Shown in pieces: positions 1 to 7,312 of a DNA stretch of 38,354 bases. The translations under genes were made by a program, and so were the position numbers. The stretch's first letter is position 1. Each line of letters opens with the position of its first letter. Under the pieces are notes generated by a model that made no database searches, had not been told where the DNA came from, and saw only the letters and a program-made list of their open reading frames with translations. The stretch comes from Actinomycetes bacterium (GTDB lineage: Bacteria > Actinomycetota > Acidimicrobiia > Acidimicrobiales > RAAP-2), in contig JAJXXA010000119.1 in the NCBI GenBank assembly GCA_021781335.1, positions 1-38,354 of the forward strand, given 5' to 3'.

Positions 1-857
1 GTTTCACGAACCGCGACGGCGAACCCATGCCGGTCATGGTTCAAAAGAGTGACGAAGGGTACGGCTACGCGACGACTGACCTCGCGGCGGTGCGTGATCG
101 GGTGCGCGCACTCGGCGCCGACGAGATCTTGTACGTGGTGGGCGCCCCCCAGGGCCAGCACCTTGAGATGATCTATGCGGTGGCGCGAATGGCGGGGTGG
201 CTGCCCGACTCGGTGCGCGTCGAGCACGTGGCCTTTGGCAATGTGCTCGGACCCGACCGAAAGATGTTCAAGTCGAGAAGTGGTGAGACCGTGAAGTTGG
301 TCGGGCTGCTCGATGAGGCGATCGAGCGCGCGGACGTCGCGCTCGCGGCTCGTCAAAGCGACTTGTCGCTCGAAGAGCGCCAGCACTTGGCGACCCAGAT
401 CGCGCGCGCCGCGGTCAAATACGCGGACCTCTCGACCGAGCGCCAACGTGACTACATTTTCGACCTCGAGCGAATGATCGCCTTCGAGGGGGACACGGGT
501 CCGTATCTGCAGTACGCGCACGCCCGCCTGCGATCGATCTTTCGTCGCCTCGGCGCGCTCTGGGAGCCCGGCGATGTCTCGTTCACCTTGGCCTCAACGC
601 CCGAGCGCCACCTGGCCCTCGGTGTCCTGGCCTTCCCCGAGGCGTTCGCCAGTTCGTTAGCGGGACTCCAGCCGCACCGCTTGTGCGTGTACCTCTTCGA
701 TCTCGCCCAGCGTTTCACGTCGTTCTACGAGGCGTGCCCGGTCTTGAGCGTTGAGCCACCGCTACGTGACGAACGCTTGGCACTCTGTGAGGTCACCGCA
801 CGAACTCTCAGTCTCGGTCTGTCGCTACTCGGCATAGAGGCGCCGGACCGGATGTAG
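1..857 (+). CDS. argS: Arginyl-tRNA synthetase, 3' part (5' end outside window)
   Basis: Class I aminoacyl-tRNA synthetase that charges tRNA-Arg in the cytoplasm. The open frame runs in from the left edge (first full codon at 3), so about 285 C-terminal residues are present and the HIGH-containing N-terminal half is missing. Visible family blocks are QKSDEGYGYATTDLAA, VVGAPQGQHLEMIYAVARMAGW and KMFKSRSGETVKL, the last being the KMSKS-equivalent loop of ArgS. They are followed by the helical anticodon-binding (DALR) domain with the typical YAHARLRSI stretch. It ends at TAG 855-857. In mycobacteria argS lies directly before lysA; here lysA is 28.7 kb further on. A tRNA-Arg gene in the same window (29382-29456) is a substrate of this enzyme. 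Identification is firm. Confidence 0.96.
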   Translation, partial: FTNRDGEPMPVMVQKSDEGYGYATTDLAAVRDRVRALGADEILYVVGAPQGQHLEMIYAVARMAGWLPDSVRVEHVAFGNVLGPDRKMFKSRSGETVKLVGLLDEAIERADVALAARQSDLSLEERQHLATQIARAAVKYADLSTERQRDYIFDLERMIAFEGDTGPYLQYAHARLRSIFRRLGALWEPGDVSFTLASTPERHLALGVLAFPEAFASSLAGLQPHRLCVYLFDLAQRFTSFYEACPVLSVEPPLRDERLALCEVTARTLSLGLSLLGIEAPDRM

Positions 858-865
858 CCGGCGCC
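839..865 (+). terminator. GC-rich hairpin spanning the argS stop codon
   Basis: GGCGCCGG (839-846) and CCGGCGCC (858-865) are perfect 8-bp complements around an 11-base loop that contains the argS stop. No T-tract follows, so it is not a classical intrinsic terminator. It could slow polymerase or protect the 3' end before the alcohol dehydrogenase gene. Confidence 0.3.
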
Positions 866-933
866 TTCGCGCCACGGACTTCTGTAGAGTACGAATCGAG
901 GCGCGACGCGCCCGTCAAGTATTGGGGGGAAGT

Positions 934-2085
934 ATGGAAGTCAAAGCCGCGATCGTCACCGAGTTGCACGGGCCCTGGCACACCGAGCTCATCGAGATAG
1001 ACGAGCCGCACGCCAATGAGGTCAAGGTCAAGATGGCCTTTGCGGGCATGTGCCACTCCGATGAGCATCTGCGCACTGGCGACATCTCACAGGACCCGGC
1101 GGTCCTGGAGTTCCTTTCGGGGCGCAACACCATGTTCCCCGTCATCGGTGGTCACGAGGGCGCCGGCGTGGTTGAGTCGGTGGGCCCTAATGTGACGTCG
1201 CTCAAGGCCGGTGACCACGTCGCGGTGTCGTTCGTGCCGTCGTGTGGCAAGTGTGAGTACTGCGCGTCGGGGCGCCAGTACATCTGCGACCTCGGTGCGT
1301 CGACGCTCGCGGGGCCCATGATCTCTGATCAGACGTGGCGCCACCGTTTCGCTGGAGAGAATCTGAACCGCATGGCGCAGTTGGGTACGTTCTCTGAATA
1401 CATCGTGGTGCACGAGGCGTCACTCGTGCGAATTGAACCGTGGTACGACCTGCGCGCCGCGGCACTCATCTCGTGTGGCATCTCCACCGGGTTCGGATCC
1501 GCGGCGAACCGTGGCGGCGTGAAGCCCGGTGACACGGTCGCCGTCATCGGATGCGGCGGGGTTGGTTCGGGTGCCATCCAAGGTGCGGTGCACGCGGGTG
1601 CTCGCGCGGTGATCGCGATCGACACGAACCAATCCAAGGTGGACCGCGCGCTCAAGATCGGTGCCACGCACGGGTGCGCGACGACGCTCGACGCGGCGTT
1701 CACGATCCTGCCCGAACTCACCATGGGTAAGAACTGCGACGTGACGATCATCACCACCGGTGTCTTGACCGGGGAACTGCTTGAGCAGGCGCGTTCGATC
1801 ACGGCCAAGGGTGGCGTGATCGTCGCGACGTCGATCGCCCCGTACAACCAACAGACAGTGGAGCTCAACATGTTCGGGCTGTCGATGTTCAACCAGGAAC
1901 TTCGCGGCACCGTCTTCGGTTCAGAGAGTCCGCGCGTCCAGATCCCGCGACTCTTGCGACTACACCACGAGGGCAAGCTGGTCATTGACGAGCTGATCAC
2001 CAAGGAATACACGATCGACCAGGTCCAAGACGGGTATGACGACCTCGCCTCGGGTGAGAACATCCGCGGCGTCGTTCGCTTCTAG
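934..2085 (+). CDS. Mycofactocin-associated, NDMA-dependent-type zinc alcohol dehydrogenase
   Basis: Medium-chain zinc alcohol dehydrogenase, 383 aa, of the nicotinoprotein group that keeps NAD(H) bound and passes electrons to mycofactocin or, in vitro, to NDMA. Residues Cys40 (GMCHSDEH) and His74-Glu75 (GGHEGAG) fit the catalytic zinc site. Cys104, 107, 110 and 118 form the structural zinc lobe. The Rossmann motif is GCGGVGSGAIQGA. I chose ATG 934, nine bases after the GGGGGGA block at 924-930, over the in-frame TTG at 922. The stop codon TAG shares the palindrome CTAG with the stop of the convergent mftF. Such dehydrogenases commonly sit beside mft genes, and this one directly borders mftF. 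The alcohol oxidised cannot be read from the sequence. Confidence 0.88.
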   Translation: MEVKAAIVTELHGPWHTELIEIDEPHANEVKVKMAFAGMCHSDEHLRTGDISQDPAVLEFLSGRNTMFPVIGGHEGAGVVESVGPNVTSLKAGDHVAVSFVPSCGKCEYCASGRQYICDLGASTLAGPMISDQTWRHRFAGENLNRMAQLGTFSEYIVVHEASLVRIEPWYDLRAAALISCGISTGFGSAANRGGVKPGDTVAVIGCGGVGSGAIQGAVHAGARAVIAIDTNQSKVDRALKIGATHGCATTLDAAFTILPELTMGKNCDVTIITTGVLTGELLEQARSITAKGGVIVATSIAPYNQQTVELNMFGLSMFNQELRGTVFGSESPRVQIPRLLRLHHEGKLVIDELITKEYTIDQVQDGYDDLASGENIRGVVRF

Positions 2086-3527
2086 GGCGAGAGGCGACCC
2101 GGACCAGCAAAGAAATCGCGCAAGCGCAGTGACGACGGAATCACGCGGGGCGTGAGCGCCTGGAGTGATCGATGTTCGAATGCGCCCTTGGCGACGCCGA
2201 CACCGTAGGCAGCGTCGTCAAGTATCCCGAGCGCGATGTCCGAAGGCCGGGGGCGCTGGTAGCGAAAGCGCCACAAGGTGCCGATGGCGAAGACCACGAG
2301 CGCGGGCCGTCGTGTTCGGGGATTCATCGCGAGCAACACGAGCACCGGGGCGAAGTTTCGAACGAGCGAGCGCGCGAACCCGCCCGCGCCGCTCACCATG
2401 GCACGTCGAATGATTTCATTGGCGATCACGTCGGGTTGGTCACTGTCGGTGATGCGTGACCGCACTCGTCGGCGCACGACGCTCGCAATCCGCGCCGCAA
2501 CCAGTGGTCGTCCCGCGACGAGCGATGTCCAAGTGACGAGAGACCAGATGTCAAATCGCACGGGGGCGAGTCGCTCGCCGTGGCGCTCGGCGAGCGCCCC
2601 TGCGGAAGAGCCGTAGCCAACACGTTGGCTGAACCAGGCCCGCCACGTCGTTCTCGCGCGATGCTGCACGCACACGCTTGGGTGATATCGCACGAGCCAC
2701 CCCCGGTCGTGCAGGCGCCACACCAGGTCGACGTCCTCGCCGAGTCGGAGCGTTTCATCGAAGCCGTCAGCGAAGGCCTCGCGTCGCACCATGAGACAGG
2801 CACTCGGCACAAAGTTGATGTCACTGTCGGGTATGACGAGACCGTCGTGGGGGCCGAGGTCCAAGGGACTGAAGCGTTCTTCGAAGCGGTCTCGAAGTGT
2901 TGGGCCGCGCGCACCGACGATCCGAGGGGCGCACGCGCCGACCATCGGGTCCTGGAACTGCACGCTAAGGCGCTGTAAGACTGCATGCGCGTCATCGAAT
3001 TCGACATCGGCGTCGACAAAACAGAGCAGTGGACGTGACGTTGCGCGCACACCGGCGTTGCGCGCTGCGCCCGGTCCGCCATTGACGTCGAGTCGAATGA
3101 GCTCGGCGCCGAAATGGTTCGCGATCTCGGTGAGCAGCAACGGGTCGAGCGACGCGTCGTCGACGATGGTGACGTGAAGATCACGAAGTTGGGTGAGGAG
3201 CGTTCGAAGGTTGGCGATGTTGTCGCGCACCGGTATCACGACGTCGATCTCGTCGACGAGGAGTGGTCCATGATGCACGGGACGAAGGATGCCGCGCTGG
3301 ACGAGGGTCCGAGCAAAACGTTCCTCTCCCGCACGCACGTGGCCCCCTACGTGCCAGCGTTTCACGACCTCGGTCGATGCGCTCGCGAGTCGCAACAGCC
3401 GCCACGGTGACCCGCCGATGATGAAGGTACCGTCGACGATCCTCGCGTTGTCGTGCATAACCACTGGCGTCTCACGCGCCAGTGGCGCGTTCAGGGGATC
3501 GGGTGCGAAGACGGGGGGTTCGCTCAT
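2082..3527 (-). CDS. mftF: Mycofactocin glycosyltransferase MftF
   Basis: Family-2 glycosyltransferase, 481 aa, that adds beta-1,4-linked glucose units to (pre)mycofactocin. The N-terminal ~85 residues match the MftF-type leader domain (GGSPWRLLRLA). The GT-A core follows, with VIPVRDN, IVDDASLDPL, GGPGAARNAG and the metal-binding DADV motif, then the acceptor block LGEDVDLVWRLHDRGW. Basic and hydrophobic C-terminal stretches may associate with the membrane. ATG at 3527 (MSEPPVFAPD) is preferred. The in-frame TTG at 3590 would put the start inside the mftA ribosome binding site. The gene is divergent from mftABC with 73 bases between starts, whereas in Mycobacterium mftF closes a co-directional mftABCDEF run. 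Confidence 0.9.
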   Translation of the reverse strand: MSEPPVFAPDPLNAPLARETPVVMHDNARIVDGTFIIGGSPWRLLRLASASTEVVKRWHVGGHVRAGEERFARTLVQRGILRPVHHGPLLVDEIDVVIPVRDNIANLRTLLTQLRDLHVTIVDDASLDPLLLTEIANHFGAELIRLDVNGGPGAARNAGVRATSRPLLCFVDADVEFDDAHAVLQRLSVQFQDPMVGACAPRIVGARGPTLRDRFEERFSPLDLGPHDGLVIPDSDINFVPSACLMVRREAFADGFDETLRLGEDVDLVWRLHDRGWLVRYHPSVCVQHRARTTWRAWFSQRVGYGSSAGALAERHGERLAPVRFDIWSLVTWTSLVAGRPLVAARIASVVRRRVRSRITDSDQPDVIANEIIRRAMVSGAGGFARSLVRNFAPVLVLLAMNPRTRRPALVVFAIGTLWRFRYQRPRPSDIALGILDDAAYGVGVAKGAFEHRSLQALTPRVIPSSLRLRDFFAGPGRLSP

Positions 3528-3548
3528 AGGCCAGTTTCTCACGATGGG

Positions 3549-3578
3549 TCGACGCGCGCGTGCGCAACGAGACAGAAT
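3549..3578 (+). promoter_or_regulatory. Possible mftA promoter
   Basis: TCGACG (3549-3554), an 18-base spacer and CAGAAT (3573-3578) resemble a sigma-70-type -35/-10 pair in the 73-base divergent gap between mftF and mftA. The match is imperfect and was chosen by eye. Confidence 0.25.
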
Positions 3579-3600
3579 GGGGGAAGTCAAAGGAGGCTAG

Positions 3601-3708
3601 GTGTCGACAGAAACACTCATTACCGATGAAGAGGTGGCACAGATCGGCGAGAGTGAGGAATTGCTCGTCGAGGAGGTCTCGATCGACGGACTCTGCGGGG
3701 TCTACTAA
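3601..3708 (+). CDS. mftA: Mycofactocin precursor peptide MftA (Leu variant)
   Basis: A 35-residue ribosomally made precursor of the redox cofactor mycofactocin. It starts at GTG 3601 behind a strong AAAGGAGG at 3589-3596. The acidic leader carries the conserved SLVEEVS-like part (ELLVEEVS), and the C terminus is IDGLCGVY; the canonical mycobacterial ending is IDGMCGVY. MftC acts on the terminal Val34-Tyr35, which become the cofactor core after peptidase release. The Met-to-Leu change at residue 31 is outside the Val-Tyr core. mftB follows after 3 bases. The gene is too short for ordinary ORF filters, but the C-terminal signature together with flanking mftB/mftC makes the call firm. Confidence 0.95.
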   Translation: MSTETLITDEEVAQIGESEELLVEEVSIDGLCGVY

Positions 3709-3711
3709 GTC

Positions 3712-3993
3712 GTGTCGCTCTCGACAACGGACGTCTTTGACCCATCAGCACGGTGGCAACTCAGCGGACAGGTCTCATTACGAGACGAGGCGTTTGGCGC
3801 GTTGGCCTACCACCACGGCAACCGACGCCTCGTGTTCTTGAAATCACCCGAACTCGTTGCCATCGTTCGAGGTCTGTCGCAGTATTCGAGTGCGCACGAA
3901 GCGATTAACGCATTCGTCGAGCCGTCGAGTCACGAACGCTACGTCGTGGCACTCGCGTCACTCTTTCGTTCGGAGTTGCTCTGTGGGCGCTGA
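3712..3993 (+). CDS. mftB: Mycofactocin precursor-binding chaperone MftB
   Basis: A 93-residue peptide chaperone with the RRE (RiPP recognition element) winged-helix fold. In this family MftB binds the MftA leader and delivers it to the radical SAM enzyme MftC. Visible family features are the block LRDEAFGALAYHHGNRRLVFLK and the C-terminal helix pair ending in ASLFRSELLCGR. It starts at GTG 3712, three bases after the mftA stop, so translation is probably coupled. Its 3' end overlaps the start of mftC by 11 bases. Length is normal for the family. The order A-B-C is the universal mft core. Confidence 0.93.
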   Translation: MSLSTTDVFDPSARWQLSGQVSLRDEAFGALAYHHGNRRLVFLKSPELVAIVRGLSQYSSAHEAINAFVEPSSHERYVVALASLFRSELLCGR

Positions 3994-5110
3994 CACGTCA
4001 CTACGTGACCGCTTCGAGCACGGACTCGCGGCACCGATCTGTCTCACGTGGGAGCTCACCTACGCCTGCAACCTCGCGTGCACGCACTGTCTGTCGTCCT
4101 CGGGGCGACGCGACCCGCTCGAACTCTCGACGAGCGAAGCCAAGGCGCTGATCGACGAGATCGCCGCCATGCAGATCTTCTATATCAATATCGGCGGTGG
4201 CGAACCCATGATCCGGCGAGACTTCTTCGAGATCGTCGAACACGCGGTCCACCAGAAGGTCGGCGTCAAGTTCTCTACCAACGGCACGCGCATCGACGCG
4301 AGCGCGGCGCGACGTCTCGCGGCGATTGACTACCTCGACATCCAGATCTCGATCGACGGCGCCGACGCCGAGACGAGCGACCGGATTCGTGGCGCGGGTA
4401 GCTACGCCCAGGCTCGTAGGGCCATGGACCATCTGAAAGACGCGAATTTCGGCGAGTTCAAGATCTCGGTCGTGATGACCCGCGACAACATCGGACAACT
4501 CGACGAGTTCCAGGCACTCGCGGACCACTACGGTGCCCAGTTGCGCCTGACGCGCCTTCGTCCGTCGGGTCGTGGCGTTGAGGTCTGGGAGTCATTGCAC
4601 CCAACGCGCGAGCAGAACCGCCAGCTCTACGAGTGGTTGCTCGAGCACCCCCAGGTATTGACGGGAGATTCTTTTTTTCATCTCTCAGCGCTCGGTGATC
4701 CTCTCGACGGACTGAACTTGTGCGGCGCAGGCCGCGTGGTGTGCCTGATCGACCCGATCGGCGAGGTGTACGCGTGCCCGTTCGTCATCCACGACGAGTT
4801 CAAGGCCGGCAACGTGCGAGAGTCCGGCTTCGCTCACGTATGGCGCGAAAGTCCGCTGTTCCGGTCACTGCGTGAACCGGGCAACCCTGGGGCGTGCGCG
4901 TCGTGTGGTTCCTACGACGCGTGTCGAGGTGGTTGCATGGCGGCGAAATTCTTCACGGGACTCGAGCTCACTGACCCGGACCCCGAGTGCGTCTTCGGCC
5001 ACGGCGAAACAGCGCTTGATGCGCGTCGAGTGGTCCTTCGTCCGACCCCGTCGCCCGACCATTCCAAGAGCGTTGCGGTGAGATTGGTTTCTCGAAAGTC
5101 ACTCGTCTAG
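3983..5110 (+). CDS. mftC: Mycofactocin radical SAM maturase MftC
   Basis: Radical SAM/SPASM enzyme, 375 aa. It oxidatively decarboxylates the C-terminal Tyr of MftA and then forms a carbon-carbon bond to the neighbouring Val. The SAM cluster motif is CNLACTHC (Cys29, Cys33, Cys36; CX3CX2C). The SAM-binding GGGEP follows. The C-terminal SPASM region holds the auxiliary-cluster cysteines (LCGAG, VYACPF, CASCGSYDACRGGC, ECVFG). I start the gene at GTG 3983 because CGGAG at 3971-3975 is well placed and because the radical SAM domain then begins about 20 residues in, as in characterised MftC. The frame is open further upstream, but that stretch lies inside mftB. Confidence 0.95.
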   Translation: MGADTSLRDRFEHGLAAPICLTWELTYACNLACTHCLSSSGRRDPLELSTSEAKALIDEIAAMQIFYINIGGGEPMIRRDFFEIVEHAVHQKVGVKFSTNGTRIDASAARRLAAIDYLDIQISIDGADAETSDRIRGAGSYAQARRAMDHLKDANFGEFKISVVMTRDNIGQLDEFQALADHYGAQLRLTRLRPSGRGVEVWESLHPTREQNRQLYEWLLEHPQVLTGDSFFHLSALGDPLDGLNLCGAGRVVCLIDPIGEVYACPFVIHDEFKAGNVRESGFAHVWRESPLFRSLREPGNPGACASCGSYDACRGGCMAAKFFTGLELTDPDPECVFGHGETALDARRVVLRPTPSPDHSKSVAVRLVSRKSLV

Positions 5111-5276
5111 CGCTTGAGTTTTTGTGGGGTGATCCCACGAGCGTTCGACGAACACCAGAGTGAAGCCGCGGCGATCATCGCTGCTTCTCGGCCGACTGGG
5201 CGTTGCACTGTCGTGCACCGACCTGAAATGTCGAATCGTCCTCCTGTAGTGTCGCAATGAGTCTTCTGGGGGGCCT
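5111..5276 (+). other. Intergenic gap inside the mft locus
   Basis: 166 bases separate mftC from mftD, long for this compact locus. It holds a 5-bp inverted repeat, TGCAC-TGTC-GTGCA (5204-5217), and another, GTGGG-GTGAT-CCCAC (5124-5138). No convincing promoter or terminator was seen. No coding frame with family character is present. A second transcription start for mftD is possible but not shown. Confidence 0.4.
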
Positions 5277-6449
5277 ATGGCGAGCAAGTGGTTTGAAACA
5301 GTGGCCGTGGCGCAGCGACGTGCGAAAAAGCGCTTGCCCCGGTCGGTGTATGGGGCGTTGATCGCGGGTTCCGAGAAGGGCCTCTCGTCGAGCGACAATC
5401 TGAATTCCTTCGACCAATTGGGCTTCGCGCCGCATATCGCGGGCCTCACCAAGGTCCGCGAGCTTTCGACCACCGTGATGGGTCAATCGATGTCGATACC
5501 GGTGATCATCTCGCCTACCGGTGTCCAGGCCGTGCACCCTGAGGGCGAGGTCGCGGTCGCACGGGCCGCGGCGAATCGAGGTGTTGCGATGGGGCTGAGC
5601 TCATTCGCGAGCCGTTCGCTCGAAGAGGTATGTGCCCAGCACGGTCAGGTCTTGTTCCAGATGTATTGGTCGGGTTCTCGCGATGTGATGGTCCAGCGTC
5701 TCGAGCGGGCCAAGACCGCCGGCGCGAAGGGCATCATCCTCACCCTCGATTGGACGTTTTCGAACGGTCGCGATTGGGGCAGTCCGTGGATACCAGAGAA
5801 GATCAATCTGCGAAACGCCCTGAAGTTGTCACCCGAGGCGTTGACGCGGCCAGGGTGGTTATGGTCGTTCATGCGGTCGGGCCATCTGCCCGACCTCACG
5901 ACACCCAATATGGCACCCGTCGGCACCGCGGCCCCGACGTTCTTCGGTGCCTACTACGAGTGGATGCAGAGCGAACTGCCGAGTTGGGACGACGTGGCGT
6001 GGCTCCGTTCGCAGTGGGATGGTCCCTTCATGGTGAAGGGTGTCAGTCGTCTCGACGACGCACGACGCGTGGTCGATCTCGGTGCGACCGCGCTCTCGGT
6101 GTCGAATCACGGGGGGAACAATCTCGACGGTACGCCCGCGCCCATACGCTGCGTCTCGGCGATCGCCGACGCGGTGGGTGACCAGATCGAAGTCGTGCTC
6201 GACGGAGGGGTGCGTCGAGGGAGCGACGTCGTCAAAGCTCTCGCCCTCGGGGCGCGCGCGGTGATGATCGGCCGTGCGTACCTCTGGGGACTCGCCGCCA
6301 ATGGTCAAGCTGGCGTTGAAAATGTGTTGGACATCCTTCGTGGGGGGATGGAAGCGACATTGCTCGGACTTGGAAAAGCCGGCGTGCACGACCTCGAGCG
6401 CAGTGACGTCGTCGCGCCGCCAGATTTCTTTCGAAGGCTCGGAGAATGA
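5277..6449 (+). CDS. mftD: Pre-mycofactocin synthase MftD (FMN-dependent)
   Basis: FMN-dependent alpha-hydroxy-acid oxidase-family enzyme, 390 aa, that oxidatively deaminates the MftA-derived dipeptide product AHDP to give the redox-active pre-mycofactocin. Typical family blocks are PVIISPTGVQAVHPEGE, LFQMYWSG, KGIILTLDWTF, VKGVSRLDDARRVVDLG, VSNHGGNNLDGTPAP and VVLDGGVRRGSDVVKALALGARAVMIGR, which line the FMN and active site of a TIM barrel. The region PSWDDVAWLRSQWDGPFMVKG is typical of MftD. ATG 5277 follows a G-rich block. The last 4 bases overlap the next gene (ATGA), so the two are co-translated. Confidence 0.94.
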   Translation: MASKWFETVAVAQRRAKKRLPRSVYGALIAGSEKGLSSSDNLNSFDQLGFAPHIAGLTKVRELSTTVMGQSMSIPVIISPTGVQAVHPEGEVAVARAAANRGVAMGLSSFASRSLEEVCAQHGQVLFQMYWSGSRDVMVQRLERAKTAGAKGIILTLDWTFSNGRDWGSPWIPEKINLRNALKLSPEALTRPGWLWSFMRSGHLPDLTTPNMAPVGTAAPTFFGAYYEWMQSELPSWDDVAWLRSQWDGPFMVKGVSRLDDARRVVDLGATALSVSNHGGNNLDGTPAPIRCVSAIADAVGDQIEVVLDGGVRRGSDVVKALALGARAVMIGRAYLWGLAANGQAGVENVLDILRGGMEATLLGLGKAGVHDLERSDVVAPPDFFRRLGE

Positions 6450-7231
6450 ACCGCGTCGCCATCGTCACCGGCGCGGCGCGCGGTATCGGCGCCGCGACCG
6501 TCGACGCGCTGGTCAACGACGGCTACCAGGTCGTGGCCGTCGATCGCTGTCGCGACATTCCTGAGGTTCCGTACGCGTTGGCGACGCCCGCCGACCTCGA
6601 CGCGGTGGTCGCTCGCCACGGTGACGCGGTCCTAGGGCTCGTGGGAGACGTGCGCAGCGCGAGCGACATGGCGCTCGCCGTAGAGACTGCGACTCGTCAC
6701 TTTGGTCGTCTCGACGCCGCGGTGGCTTGTGCGGGAGTCATCGCCGCTGCCGGGCCGTCGTGGGAGATGAGCGACGCCGCATGGGACGCCGTCTGGTCGG
6801 TCAATGTGCTGGGTACTCGACGACTCTTTCAGGCGGCGGCGCCCACGCTCATATCAAACGGTCCTGATGCCAAGAGTCGGATGGTCGCAGTGGCGTCGGC
6901 GGCGGGCAGCTCTGGTCTCTATCACCTCGCTGCGTATTCTGCCGCCAAGCACGCGGTCGTGGGTCTGGTGCGTGGGGTCGCAATGGATGTGGCCGAACAC
7001 GGAATCACCGTCAATGCGGTGAGTCCGGGTTCGACCCGCACGGCCATTCTTCAAGCTTCGGCACACGTCTACGGACTCGAGAGTGGTGAGGACTTCGTGA
7101 TGCACCAACCGATCGGACGTTTGATTGAACCCATTGAAGTCGCAGCGGCGATCGTGTGGCTGTGTTCACCCGCTTCCTCGGCGATCACTGGCGCGAACGT
7201 CGCGGTTGACGGGGGCATGACCGTCTCGTAG
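6446..7231 (+). CDS. Mycofactocin-coupled short-chain dehydrogenase
   Basis: Classical short-chain dehydrogenase/reductase, 261 aa, with NAD motif TGAARGIG (residues 8-15). The active site is Ser with YxxxK (AAYSAAKHAVVG), and the C-terminal block is NAVSPGSTRTAIL. An insert near residues 30-60 (VDRCRDIPEVPYALATPADL) is characteristic of the mycofactocin-dependent SDR subfamily, thought to bury NAD(H) so that it does not exchange with the bulk pool. It overlaps mftD by 4 bases. Family identity plus coupling to mftD makes it the most likely client of the cofactor made here. Substrate unknown, probably a secondary alcohol or carveol-like compound by family analogy. Confidence 0.92.
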   Translation: MNRVAIVTGAARGIGAATVDALVNDGYQVVAVDRCRDIPEVPYALATPADLDAVVARHGDAVLGLVGDVRSASDMALAVETATRHFGRLDAAVACAGVIAAAGPSWEMSDAAWDAVWSVNVLGTRRLFQAAAPTLISNGPDAKSRMVAVASAAGSSGLYHLAAYSAAKHAVVGLVRGVAMDVAEHGITVNAVSPGSTRTAILQASAHVYGLESGEDFVMHQPIGRLIEPIEVAAAIVWLCSPASSAITGANVAVDGGMTVS

Positions 7232-7312
7232 TCACACAACGGTGCGTGCGAGCACTGGCGGTAACCTTGCTCGTGGCTTCGTGCCATGTCGTACGACAGA
7301 GAGTGGTCCTAA

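Noticed and set aside
3585..3590. TTGACT on the minus strand as the -35 of mftF
   Set aside because: No acceptable -10 lies 16-18 bases downstream.
5124..5138. Hairpin GTGGG-GTGAT-CCCAC after mftC as a terminator
   Set aside because: Only five pairs, and the T-run lies before the hairpin instead of after it.
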